Positions 7,352 through 14,618 of a stretch of 21,051 nt of DNA are shown piece after piece. Within the stretch, counting starts at the first letter, position 1, and the number at the start of each line of letters is the position of its first letter. A program made the translations under genes and the position numbers. Where the stretch lies: NCBI GenBank assembly GCA_049315625.1, contig JBMOJU010000051.1, positions 1-21,051 on the forward strand, read 5' to 3'. The DNA is from Paracraurococcus sp049315625. GTDB lineage: Bacteria; Pseudomonadota; Alphaproteobacteria; Acetobacterales; Acetobacteraceae. The notes below the pieces were generated by a model that was given only the letters and a program-made list of their open reading frames with translations, searched no databases and was not told where the DNA came from.

Positions 7352-10195
7352 ATGAGCATGGACGCATTGCAGCAGGCGAAGCTCTTCCGCGCCATGGCGC
7401 GCCGGCTGGACGACCCGAAGGCGGCGCTGACCGCGACGGAGGAGGCGGCGATCGCCATCTTCTTCCCGGTCGAGAAGGACCCCTCCGGGCTGCCCGCCGG
7501 CCCGGCTGGCGATGCGCAGGGGAAAAACGCGCTGCGCCGGACCAACTGGTTCAACGGCCGCTTCCTGACCGCCGAGGCGCTGCGCCGGCAGGACACCTAT
7601 GGCGACCAGCGCGCCCGGCTCGACGCCCAGGTGCAGATGCCGGGCGTCGCACACGGCCTCGGCCTCTCGGCCATCGGGCTGAACGCGCTGCCGGTCCAGG
7701 ACGCGCATGCGGAGCGGCCACCGACCGGCGGTGGCTTCGGCAAGGCGGAGACCATCACGCTCTCGCCCGGCCTCGCCTTCGACATGATCGGCCGGCCGAT
7801 CCTCGTGTCGCAGCCCTTCGACTTCACCCTGGAACAGCTGCTTTCGATCCAGGCAAAGACGCCGCGGCGGGTGGCGCCCGGGGGGACCGAATTCGCCCCC
7901 TGCATCTGCCTGGTGCCCGAGCCGGCCGGCCCGACCGGCGGCAGCGCCGCCTTCCGCCCCGGCCCCTATCTGCTGGTGATCGAGCCGGGCGAGACCCCGG
8001 AGGGCGAGGCCAAGGTCTATGGCGAGGCCTGCGCCGGCGCGGGCAGCGCCAACTGCCAGGCGGATGCCTGGCGCGGCGGCTTCGGCCTTTCGCTGGTCCG
8101 CGTCCCGCTGGAGCTGCCGCAGGAGCCCGGCCTGACCACCGCCTGGGCGCTGCGCGGCACCGCCTCCGCCTGGTGGTTCGACGTCTTCGAGCATTCGCTG
8201 ATCCGCCGCTGGGACCCCGATTACGCGCTGGATGGCGGCTTCGCCGCCCCGGTCGGCCCGGCGCGGCATGAGGCCGGGGCGGTGGCGCTGGCCATGGTCT
8301 GGCTCGGCACGGATGGCTCGGCGATCTTCCTCGACCGCTGGCTCCCCCGCCGCAGCATCGTCGCCACCCAGGCGGAGGACTGGCACCGTACGCGGCTTGG
8401 CGCTCCGCCGCGCGCCGCGGCCTGGGCCCGCATCCACCAATTCCAGGCCATGCTGGCGGAGAGCCTGGCGGTGGCGCCGCTGGTCGACCAGCAGCGGGAA
8501 TTCTCGCTCAACCTCTGGCAGCGCGGCTTCCGGCACATCCCGCCCTACGGCATCCTGCCGCTCGACCCGGCGGCGATCGGCGCGGCGAAGGGCGACGGCG
8601 CCAGCACCGGCATCGCCCTGCTGGACCGCATCGTCGCCAAGGGGGGCGGCCGCATCCAGCTCGTCTCCGGCCTGATCGCCGCGGCACGGCGGCAGGCCTT
8701 CAGCTATTTCCGCGGCACCACGGTGCTGCCGTACTGCGTCGTCGCGCTGCACGACGACGACGTGCTCGAAGATCTCGGGAACGTCTTCGACAAGGACCCG
8801 GTGCGGGTGGCGCGCCGGCTGCCGAAGAACCTCTTCCAGACCGACAAGCAGGCGAGCGACGCGACCAGCACGCCGCCCCGCCCCGCCAACGCCTTCCTCG
8901 AGAAGCTCGGCGAGTTCTTCGACGTCCTCGGCCTCGATGAGCTGGTGAACCGGCGCACCGAGATCGTGAAGGTCGTCATCCCGCTGCAAGGGCTGACGCG
9001 GGCGCATCCCGTGGTCGGCGTGGTGCCGGAGGATGCGCGCGGCCAGGCCGCGGCCTGGCTCGGCGCCGAGCCGCCCGCCTGGTGGTCCGACCCGGCGACG
9101 CTGATGGACGCACTGTCGATGGCGCAGCTCGGCCAGCGAATGCCGCTGGAGATGCTGCCGCGGCATTTCGCGGTCTATGTGAAGCAGCGGATGGTGCTGC
9201 TCGACGTGCTGGTGGTGCTGCTGGAATTGCTGCAGGCGGTCGTCACGCTGGCGCGCGACACCCAGCGCGACGCGGCGCTGAAGCAGGAGAGCGGCACCCA
9301 GACCTATGGCACTGCCACCTACTACCAGGCCTATGCCCAGCAGCCGGCGGAGCGGCGGGCGATGGCCGAGGCGGTGCTGGCCGAGCCGCTGGTGCAGGCC
9401 GCGGTGGCCCGCGCCGCGGTGGCGGCGCTGCCCGATCTGCGCCTGCCCGCCCGGAACGCCGAGTTCAGCGCCAAGCTGGCGCAGGAGGAGACGGCGCTGG
9501 CGCGGAGCGTCGCCGACCCGGCCGAGCGGCAGCGCCAGGCGATGGCCCGCGTCGCGGATTCCTATGCCGCCACCTATCCGGGCTTCGCCGTGGTCCAGCT
9601 GGTCGCCGCGGTACAGCCGCCGGACCAGGCCAAGGCCATGGTCGCCGCCATCGCCGAGCAGGCCGCGCAGCAGCCACTGCGCGACGCGGTGACCGGCGCG
9701 CGCGCCGAGGGGACGGTCGCCGACAGCGTCGCCAAGGACGGCACCAAGGTCTTCGCCGACGCCAAGACGGCCAGCGTCTACGCGACGCTGTACGAGGCCA
9801 GCGCCGCAAAGGCCGCCGCAAGCTATGTCGAAGGCGCGCCGGAAGGCATCACCGCCGCCGACATCCTCGCCAAGCCGCAGGCCGAGGCGGCGCAGGCCCT
9901 GGGCGGCGACGAGAAGCTGGCCGCCTTCACCGCGGCGATGGCGAAGCAGGCCGAGGCCTCCGCCGCCGCGGCCGAGGCCGTGACCACCGCGGCGCAGCCC
10001 GAGGTCGTGGCGAAGCTCGCCGCGGCCGTCGCGGCCGGGCAGGACAGCAGCCAGGCGGTCGAGAGCGTCCGCGCCTCGGTCGGGGCGGACGCGGCGAAGC
10101 TGCAATTCCTCGACGGCGCGAAGACGATGATCGACACGCTCGGCGCCAGCCGGGCGCTCGATGTCGCGCGCCTCACGGGGCTGAAGGGGTTCTAG
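7352..10195 (+). CDS. Large CIS-locus protein, motif-bearing head and Ala-rich helical tail
   Basis: At 947 residues this is the largest structural-region gene. Residues 59-105 repeat the neighbour's motif in divergent form (NWFNGRFLTAEALRRQDTY, then HGLGLS at 101-106). Next comes a predicted globular region to about 450 with beta segments, several Trp, and FSYFRGTTVLPYCVVALHDD. Two amphipathic zones (DVLEDLGNVFDKD, LGEFFDVLGLDELV) follow, and a long alanine-, glutamine- and lysine-rich region from about 600 to the end looks almost wholly helical, partly coiled coil. The ATG has a good ribosome binding site, AGGGAG at 7338-7343. The helical tail and position before the ATPase resemble where Afp carries fibre and tape-measure genes, so either could be its role. 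I do not recognise an enzymatic domain. Confidence 0.7.
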   Translation: MSMDALQQAKLFRAMARRLDDPKAALTATEEAAIAIFFPVEKDPSGLPAGPAGDAQGKNALRRTNWFNGRFLTAEALRRQDTYGDQRARLDAQVQMPGVAHGLGLSAIGLNALPVQDAHAERPPTGGGFGKAETITLSPGLAFDMIGRPILVSQPFDFTLEQLLSIQAKTPRRVAPGGTEFAPCICLVPEPAGPTGGSAAFRPGPYLLVIEPGETPEGEAKVYGEACAGAGSANCQADAWRGGFGLSLVRVPLELPQEPGLTTAWALRGTASAWWFDVFEHSLIRRWDPDYALDGGFAAPVGPARHEAGAVALAMVWLGTDGSAIFLDRWLPRRSIVATQAEDWHRTRLGAPPRAAAWARIHQFQAMLAESLAVAPLVDQQREFSLNLWQRGFRHIPPYGILPLDPAAIGAAKGDGASTGIALLDRIVAKGGGRIQLVSGLIAAARRQAFSYFRGTTVLPYCVVALHDDDVLEDLGNVFDKDPVRVARRLPKNLFQTDKQASDATSTPPRPANAFLEKLGEFFDVLGLDELVNRRTEIVKVVIPLQGLTRAHPVVGVVPEDARGQAAAWLGAEPPAWWSDPATLMDALSMAQLGQRMPLEMLPRHFAVYVKQRMVLLDVLVVLLELLQAVVTLARDTQRDAALKQESGTQTYGTATYYQAYAQQPAERRAMAEAVLAEPLVQAAVARAAVAALPDLRLPARNAEFSAKLAQEETALARSVADPAERQRQAMARVADSYAATYPGFAVVQLVAAVQPPDQAKAMVAAIAEQAAQQPLRDAVTGARAEGTVADSVAKDGTKVFADAKTASVYATLYEASAAKAAASYVEGAPEGITAADILAKPQAEAAQALGGDEKLAAFTAAMAKQAEASAAAAEAVTTAAQPEVVAKLAAAVAAGQDSSQAVESVRASVGADAAKLQFLDGAKTMIDTLGASRALDVARLTGLKGF

Positions 10196-10198
10196 CCC

Positions 10199-11755
10199 AT
10201 GGCCGCGCCCAGCGTCGCCATCGGCCATCTCGCCACCCGGGTCCGCGCGCCGGACGCCGAGGCGGCGATGCTGGCCGGGCGGCTGGTCGGTGCGGCGGCC
10301 GGGCGGCTGGGTGCGGCGATCGATGCGGCGCTGCCGCGGGCGCTCGCGGCGGCCGGGCTGGCGGAGGATGCGGTGGTGGCGATCCCGCGCCTTGCCCTGC
10401 GGCTGCGGCTGGAAGGCGAGGTGACCGAGGCCGAATTGGGCGCCGCCTGGGCCGAGGCGCTGGCGGCGGCGATCGCCGCGGCGGTGCCGGTGGCACGGTC
10501 GGAGGACGGCGTGGCGGTCTTCGCCGATGCCTGGGGCGCGGAGGAGTCGCTGCTGCGCGCCGCTGCAGCCGGCCAGCCGCTGCCCTGGTGGGCCGAGGCG
10601 GCCGGGCTGGATCCCGGGCAGCCAGGCGTTGCGGCCCGGCTGCTGGCCCGCTGGATCGCCCGCGACGCGGCGCGCGCGATGCGCCGGATGGCGGCGCTGC
10701 TGGCACGCCTGCCGGCGGTTGCCACGCTGCTGACCGAGGCGGAGGCCGCGGCGCTGGCCCGGGCGGCGCTGGCTGCGCTGCGAGCGGTGGCGGGCGCCGC
10801 GGCCCAGCCTGGTGCGCCGGCGGCCGGCCTGCCGGTCGATGGGGCGGTAGCGCTGCCGGACAACGCCGCGATCGGCGCGATGCTGCCCCGCCTCACGGCG
10901 CCGGTGCGGGCCGCCATCGGCGGCCTGCCGCCGGGCCTGCGCGCGCCCTGGATTGCCGCCGCCATCCTGACGGAGGCGCCATCCTGGTCGGCCGGGCTGC
11001 CGGCCCTGCTGCCCGGGCTGGCCCACCTGTCGGACACGGCCTGGCGCGACGCCGCCGCGACGCCGCCGGCACCGGGGCGGCAGGCGCGCGAGGTGCCGAC
11101 ACTCCCTGCCGCACGCCCCGTCGCAGCAGGCACGACGGCGGCGGACGCCGTCGGCTCCCCCATCCCGGGCGCCGAGGATTCGCCGCAGACCACCGAGGTC
11201 ACCGGCGGCGGCCTGCTGCTGCTGCTAAGGCCGCTCGCCACCCTGCAGCCGGAATGGCTGACGCTCGGCGACGGCCTGCCGGACCGGCTGCTTGCGCTCG
11301 GCCTGCTGGTGCTGCAACGCCTCGCCGCGCCGCTGCCGCCCGCGGCGCGGCGCGCGGCGCTGGAGCGTGACCGGCCGCTGCTCGCGGTGTTCGCCGGTGC
11401 GCCACCGCCGGAAGGGCCGCTGGAGGAAGCCTCCATCTCGCCGGCCCTCGCGCTGGAGGCGGAGGCCGCGCTGGCCCGGCTGCTGGCCGCCGCCCCCGAC
11501 GGCGTCGCGCATGCCCCGGGCGCGCTCCGCCTCGCCTTTGGGCGCGACCCCTTCGCCGGAGATCCTTCGACCGATGCGCTGTGCCGCCTGGTGCTGCGGC
11601 CGGGCCGGCTGCGGCTGGCGGAGGCGCTGGCCGAGATCATCTGGCCGCTCGGCTTCGCCGATCCCGCGCTTCGCCGCGCCGGCTGGGACATCGATCCAGG
11701 CTGGCTGCCCTGGCTCGGCCGCCGCATCGGCTTCCGCTACGAGGGCGGCGCGTGA
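10199..11755 (+). CDS. Possible contractile injection system tape-measure-family protein
   Basis: The product has 518 residues and is very rich in Ala and Leu. Four features resemble the CIS tape-measure protein family (CIS_TMP, PF19268) of eCIS loci. The N-terminal ~75 residues fit a helix-helix-strand unit (A..LAGRLVGAAAGRLGAAID, then IPRLALRLRLEG). The centre is helical. A late GGGLLLLLRPLATLQPEWL segment recalls the family's aGLvLLxPFL motif. The C-terminus ends in WDIDPGWLPWLGRRIGFRY. This assignment is from memory of motifs, not a search. The ATG follows the previous stop by 3 nt in a CTAGCCCATGG junction identical to that at 1514-1524, with AAGGGG just upstream. The gene overlaps the ATPase GTG start by 4 nt (GTGA). 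It should act in the tube, cap or assembly if the family call holds. Confidence 0.6.
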   Translation: MAAPSVAIGHLATRVRAPDAEAAMLAGRLVGAAAGRLGAAIDAALPRALAAAGLAEDAVVAIPRLALRLRLEGEVTEAELGAAWAEALAAAIAAAVPVARSEDGVAVFADAWGAEESLLRAAAAGQPLPWWAEAAGLDPGQPGVAARLLARWIARDAARAMRRMAALLARLPAVATLLTEAEAAALARAALAALRAVAGAAAQPGAPAAGLPVDGAVALPDNAAIGAMLPRLTAPVRAAIGGLPPGLRAPWIAAAILTEAPSWSAGLPALLPGLAHLSDTAWRDAAATPPAPGRQAREVPTLPAARPVAAGTTAADAVGSPIPGAEDSPQTTEVTGGGLLLLLRPLATLQPEWLTLGDGLPDRLLALGLLVLQRLAAPLPPAARRAALERDRPLLAVFAGAPPPEGPLEEASISPALALEAEAALARLLAAAPDGVAHAPGALRLAFGRDPFAGDPSTDALCRLVLRPGRLRLAEALAEIIWPLGFADPALRRAGWDIDPGWLPWLGRRIGFRYEGGA

Positions 11756-13719
11756 GCCGCCGCGTCTCACCGGCGGCGCCGGCTGAATACCCGCCGGCAG
11801 AGCTGGGCGAATACCCGCCGGCGGAGCCGACCGAGTGGCTGCTGGCGATCGCCGCGGCCCGGCTGCTGCTGCACCGGCCGGAGGCCGGGCTGGAACCGCT
11901 CGCCGCCCCGCTCGGCCCGCTGCCACCGGCGGCGGCGCTGGTGGCGGGCGAGGCGGCACTGATGGCGGCGCTGGCGGGGACGGAGGCGCCACTGGCCCGG
12001 CTGGCCAGGGCGGCGCGGCTGTCCGCCTTCGATTGCGACCTGCTGGGGCTGGCGGCCCTGCCCTGCCTGGACGACCGGGCGGCGGAGGCGGTGGCGGCGC
12101 TGTCGGGCGGCCCGCGCCGGCTGACCGCCGGCCGTGCCGCCCGGCTTATCCTGCCGCCGGGCCAGGATGCCGCGGCGCTGCGGCTGGCGCTGCGCGACTG
12201 CCCGCTCTGGCGCAACGGCCTGCTGCGCGCCGCCGACCCGGCCCTGCCGCCGGGCGAACGGCTGCTCGACCCGGGCCCGGCGCTGCTGGCTGCACTGGAC
12301 GGCACCTGGCCGGAGGCGCTGCCCGGCGGCTGGAGCGTGGAGTTGCTGCGCGGCGAGGGCGCGGCGCCGGCAAGCCTCGCCGGCGCGCTCGACGCCATCG
12401 CCGCCTGGGCCGCGGGCCGCGGCCCGGCGCTGCTGCTGCTGGAGGCGCCGCGGCCGGACCGGGCCGCCGAGGCGCTGGCGCGCGCCGCCGCCGCCCTCGG
12501 CCGGCCGGCGCTGCTGCTGCACGCGCCGGCGGCGGATGCGGCGCCGCCCTGGGCCGAGGCCGGGGTCATCGCCGCCGCGCTCGGCGCCCTGGTGGCGCTG
12601 GTGACGGAGGCCGAGGCGCTGCCCGGCCCGGTGGTCCCGCCCCTCGCCCCGGTCGCCGCCATCGGGCCGCAGGTGCTGCGCGGGCTGCGCCACCCGGTGC
12701 GGCACCTGACGGTGCCGCGGCCGCGCATGGCGGAACAACGGGCCCTGTGGACCCGCGCCCTGCCCGACCTGCCGGCCGCCGAGGCGACCGCGCTGGCGGC
12801 GCAGACCTGGCTGGCGGAGGCCGACATCGCCGGCATCGCCGCCACATCGCGCGGCACGGAGACCGCGGCGCTGCTGGCCGCGCGGATGGCGGTGGCACCG
12901 CCGCGCGCCGCGCGCCTCGCCACCCTGACCATGCCGGACCTGCCCTGGGAGCGGCTGGTGCTGGAGCCGGAGACCGAGGCGAAGCTGCTGGATGTCGTCG
13001 CCCGCGTCCGCCACCGCGCCACGGTGCGGGAGGATTGGGCGATGGCGCATGGCGGCGCCTCGCTCGTCGCGCTGCTGTCGGGCGAGCCGGGCACCGGAAA
13101 GACCCTGGCGGCGGAGGCGATCGCCACGCGGCTCGGCCTGCCGCTGCTCAGCGCCGACCTGTCGCGCATCGTCTCCAAGTACATCGGGGAGACGGAGAAG
13201 AACCTGTCGGAGCTGTTCGCCGCCGCCGAGGGCTTCGCCGCCGTGCTGTTCTTCGACGAGGCGGATTCGCTGTTCGGCCGCCGCACCGCGGTGCAGGACG
13301 CGCAGGACCGCTACGCCAACATCGAGGTCAACTACCTGCTGCAGCGGCTGGAACGCTTCGACGGCATCGCCCTGCTGGCCACCAACCTGGCGCAGGGCAT
13401 GGACGAGGCCTTCCTGCGCCGCTTCGACCTGATGGTGCCGATCCCCCGCCCCGGCCCGGCGCAGCGCCTGGCGCTGTGGCGGGCGCATCTGCCGGCCGGG
13501 CGGCTCGACCCCAGGCTCGACCTCGGCGCGCTGGCGCTGGGCTTCGAGGTGACCGGCGGCGAGATCCGCAACGCCGCGCTGTCGGCCGCCTTCGCCGCGG
13601 CCGAGGCCGGCACGCCGATCGGCGCGGCGCTGCTGCGCGACGCGCTGGGCCGTGAGTTCGCCAAGCAGGGCCGGCCCTTTCCCGCCGGCGCACGCCTGTT
13701 CGAAGGAGGCTTCGCATGA
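11752..13719 (+). CDS. AAA+ ATPase of CIS loci (Afp15/Pvc15-like)
   Basis: The product has 655 residues, starting at GTG 11752, which overlaps the upstream stop. The C-terminal AAA+ module is complete: Walker A GEPGTGKT (444-451), a following SKYIGETEKNLSELF, Walker B FFDEAD (500-505), sensor 1 TN (544-545), arginine fingers in FLRRFD (554-559) and sensor 2 GGEIRNA (602-608). Residues about 93-185 fit the winged-helix-type domain found in this family (FDCDLLGLAAL, LTAGRAARLIL). Residues about 190-330 resemble a first AAA-like module whose P-loop is lost (LLLLEAPRPDRAAEAL). Homologues in Afp, PVC and MAC clusters are needed for assembly or cargo loading. They are distinct from ClpV, since Clp N and ClpB domains are absent. 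The N-terminus has a two-copy EYPPAE repeat. Its stop overlaps the next ATG. Confidence 0.93.
   Translation: MSRRVSPAAPAEYPPAELGEYPPAEPTEWLLAIAAARLLLHRPEAGLEPLAAPLGPLPPAAALVAGEAALMAALAGTEAPLARLARAARLSAFDCDLLGLAALPCLDDRAAEAVAALSGGPRRLTAGRAARLILPPGQDAAALRLALRDCPLWRNGLLRAADPALPPGERLLDPGPALLAALDGTWPEALPGGWSVELLRGEGAAPASLAGALDAIAAWAAGRGPALLLLEAPRPDRAAEALARAAAALGRPALLLHAPAADAAPPWAEAGVIAAALGALVALVTEAEALPGPVVPPLAPVAAIGPQVLRGLRHPVRHLTVPRPRMAEQRALWTRALPDLPAAEATALAAQTWLAEADIAGIAATSRGTETAALLAARMAVAPPRAARLATLTMPDLPWERLVLEPETEAKLLDVVARVRHRATVREDWAMAHGGASLVALLSGEPGTGKTLAAEAIATRLGLPLLSADLSRIVSKYIGETEKNLSELFAAAEGFAAVLFFDEADSLFGRRTAVQDAQDRYANIEVNYLLQRLERFDGIALLATNLAQGMDEAFLRRFDLMVPIPRPGPAQRLALWRAHLPAGRLDPRLDLGALALGFEVTGGEIRNAALSAAFAAAEAGTPIGAALLRDALGREFAKQGRPFPAGARLFEGGFA
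11785..11832 (+). repeat. Two-copy 24-bp in-frame tandem repeat in ATPase N-terminus
   Basis: The unit begins GAATACCCGCCGGC and recurs exactly 24 bp later, encoding EYPPAELG then EYPPAEPT at residues 12-27 of the ATPase. It is a Pro-rich, probably disordered leader before the folded winged-helix region. It may be a recent slippage product, or a short docking linker. Confidence 0.7.
13703..13709 (+). promoter_or_regulatory. Strong ribosome binding site AAGGAGG
   Basis: A near-perfect Shine-Dalgarno lies inside the end of the ATPase gene, 6 nt before ATG 13716. It is the best match among the operon's gene junctions, suggesting high translation of the Ala-rich protein relative to its neighbours. 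Confidence 0.75.
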
Positions 13720-14615
13720 CCGATATCGCCGCGACCCTGGTCGCCCTGGCCACTGCCATGGCGGCCGACCGCGCCGCCGCCGCTGCCGCGCAGGCGGCGG
13801 AGGGGGCGCAGGGCCGCGCCGCCGCGGCGGCGCGCGATGCCGCCGCGGCGCTCGCCGCGCTGGACGCCAAAGCGCGCAGCCGGCTGGACGGGCTGGCGGC
13901 CGAGGGGCAGCGGGTGGCGGCGGCGCGCGCCGCCCGGGCCGCGGTGCTGGCCAGCGCCGCCAAGGCGCGGACCATGGGCGCCGCGCCGCCGCTGGCGGAT
14001 GCGCAGGCCGCGGCGCTGAAGGCGGCGCTGGCGACCGCCCTGGGCGTGCCGGCGGCCGACCTGACCACCAAGGCGGCGCCGGCGGTTGCCAAGATCGATA
14101 CCGATACGCTGGCCCCGGTGACCGTCGCCGCCGGCGTGCTGGCCGCGGCACGGACGGCGCTCGCGGCGAAGCAGAAAGCGCTGGCGGAAGCCGAGGTCGC
14201 CGTCGCGTCGGCACTGGCGGCGGCGGCTGACGCGGCGCCGGCGCTGGCGGGCGCGCTGGATGCGGCGATCAGCCGCCGCGCCACCGCGACCGCTGGCGCC
14301 GCCGCCGCAGGCAAGGCGGCGCAACTCGCCGCCGCGGTCGACTGGGCGGATTACGAGGCAGCCCGGGCGGCGCTGACCGCCGCGGCGGCCGATGCGCCGG
14401 GGAATGCGCTGGACGGCGCCTGGACCTCGGCGGCGGGGGCGCTGCGCTCGGCGCTGGCGGATGCCGTGGTGGCGGAGGAGGCGGTGATCGCCGCGACGCG
14501 CGACCTGGCGGTGCAGCAGGCCAAGGCCACGGCGGCGCAGGCGACCCGCGCGGCGGATGCGGCGGCGGCGGTGGCCGTGGCGCTGGCTCCGCCGCCGGGG
14601 CCGCCAGGGCCCTGA
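13716..14615 (+). CDS. Ala-rich helical/coiled-coil protein of unknown function
   Basis: The product has 299 residues, about 45% alanine by hand count, with no cysteine and only a few aromatic residues (VDWADYEAAR, GAWTSAAG). It reads as long helices broken by short Gly/Pro turns (MGAAPPLADAQ, LGVPAADLTT, APVTV) and ends in a PPPGPPGP tail. I recognise no family. Several independent points argue that it is real: exact ATGA overlap with the ATPase, a strong Shine-Dalgarno at 13703, and only 3 nt to the effector gene. The position between ATPase and cargo would suit an effector chaperone, adaptor or structural rod, but composition alone cannot tell these apart. A low-complexity filler protein is the alternative. 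Confidence 0.7.
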   Translation: MTDIAATLVALATAMAADRAAAAAAQAAEGAQGRAAAAARDAAAALAALDAKARSRLDGLAAEGQRVAAARAARAAVLASAAKARTMGAAPPLADAQAAALKAALATALGVPAADLTTKAAPAVAKIDTDTLAPVTVAAGVLAAARTALAAKQKALAEAEVAVASALAAAADAAPALAGALDAAISRRATATAGAAAAGKAAQLAAAVDWADYEAARAALTAAAADAPGNALDGAWTSAAGALRSALADAVVAEEAVIAATRDLAVQQAKATAAQATRAADAAAAVAVALAPPPGPPGP

Positions 14616-14618
14616 GGC

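Noticed and set aside
930..11026. Very long minus-strand open frames opposite the CIS genes (930-3317, 3482-6175, 7328-11026)
   Set aside because: They are Arg/Gly/Gln/His-rich with no recognisable motifs and mirror plus-strand genes that have clear families. At this GC content stop codons are rare on the opposite strand.
13740..14600. GCC/GCG-rich stretch as a DNA repeat array
   Set aside because: The apparent repetition comes from alanine codons in a coding frame; there is no fixed repeat unit.
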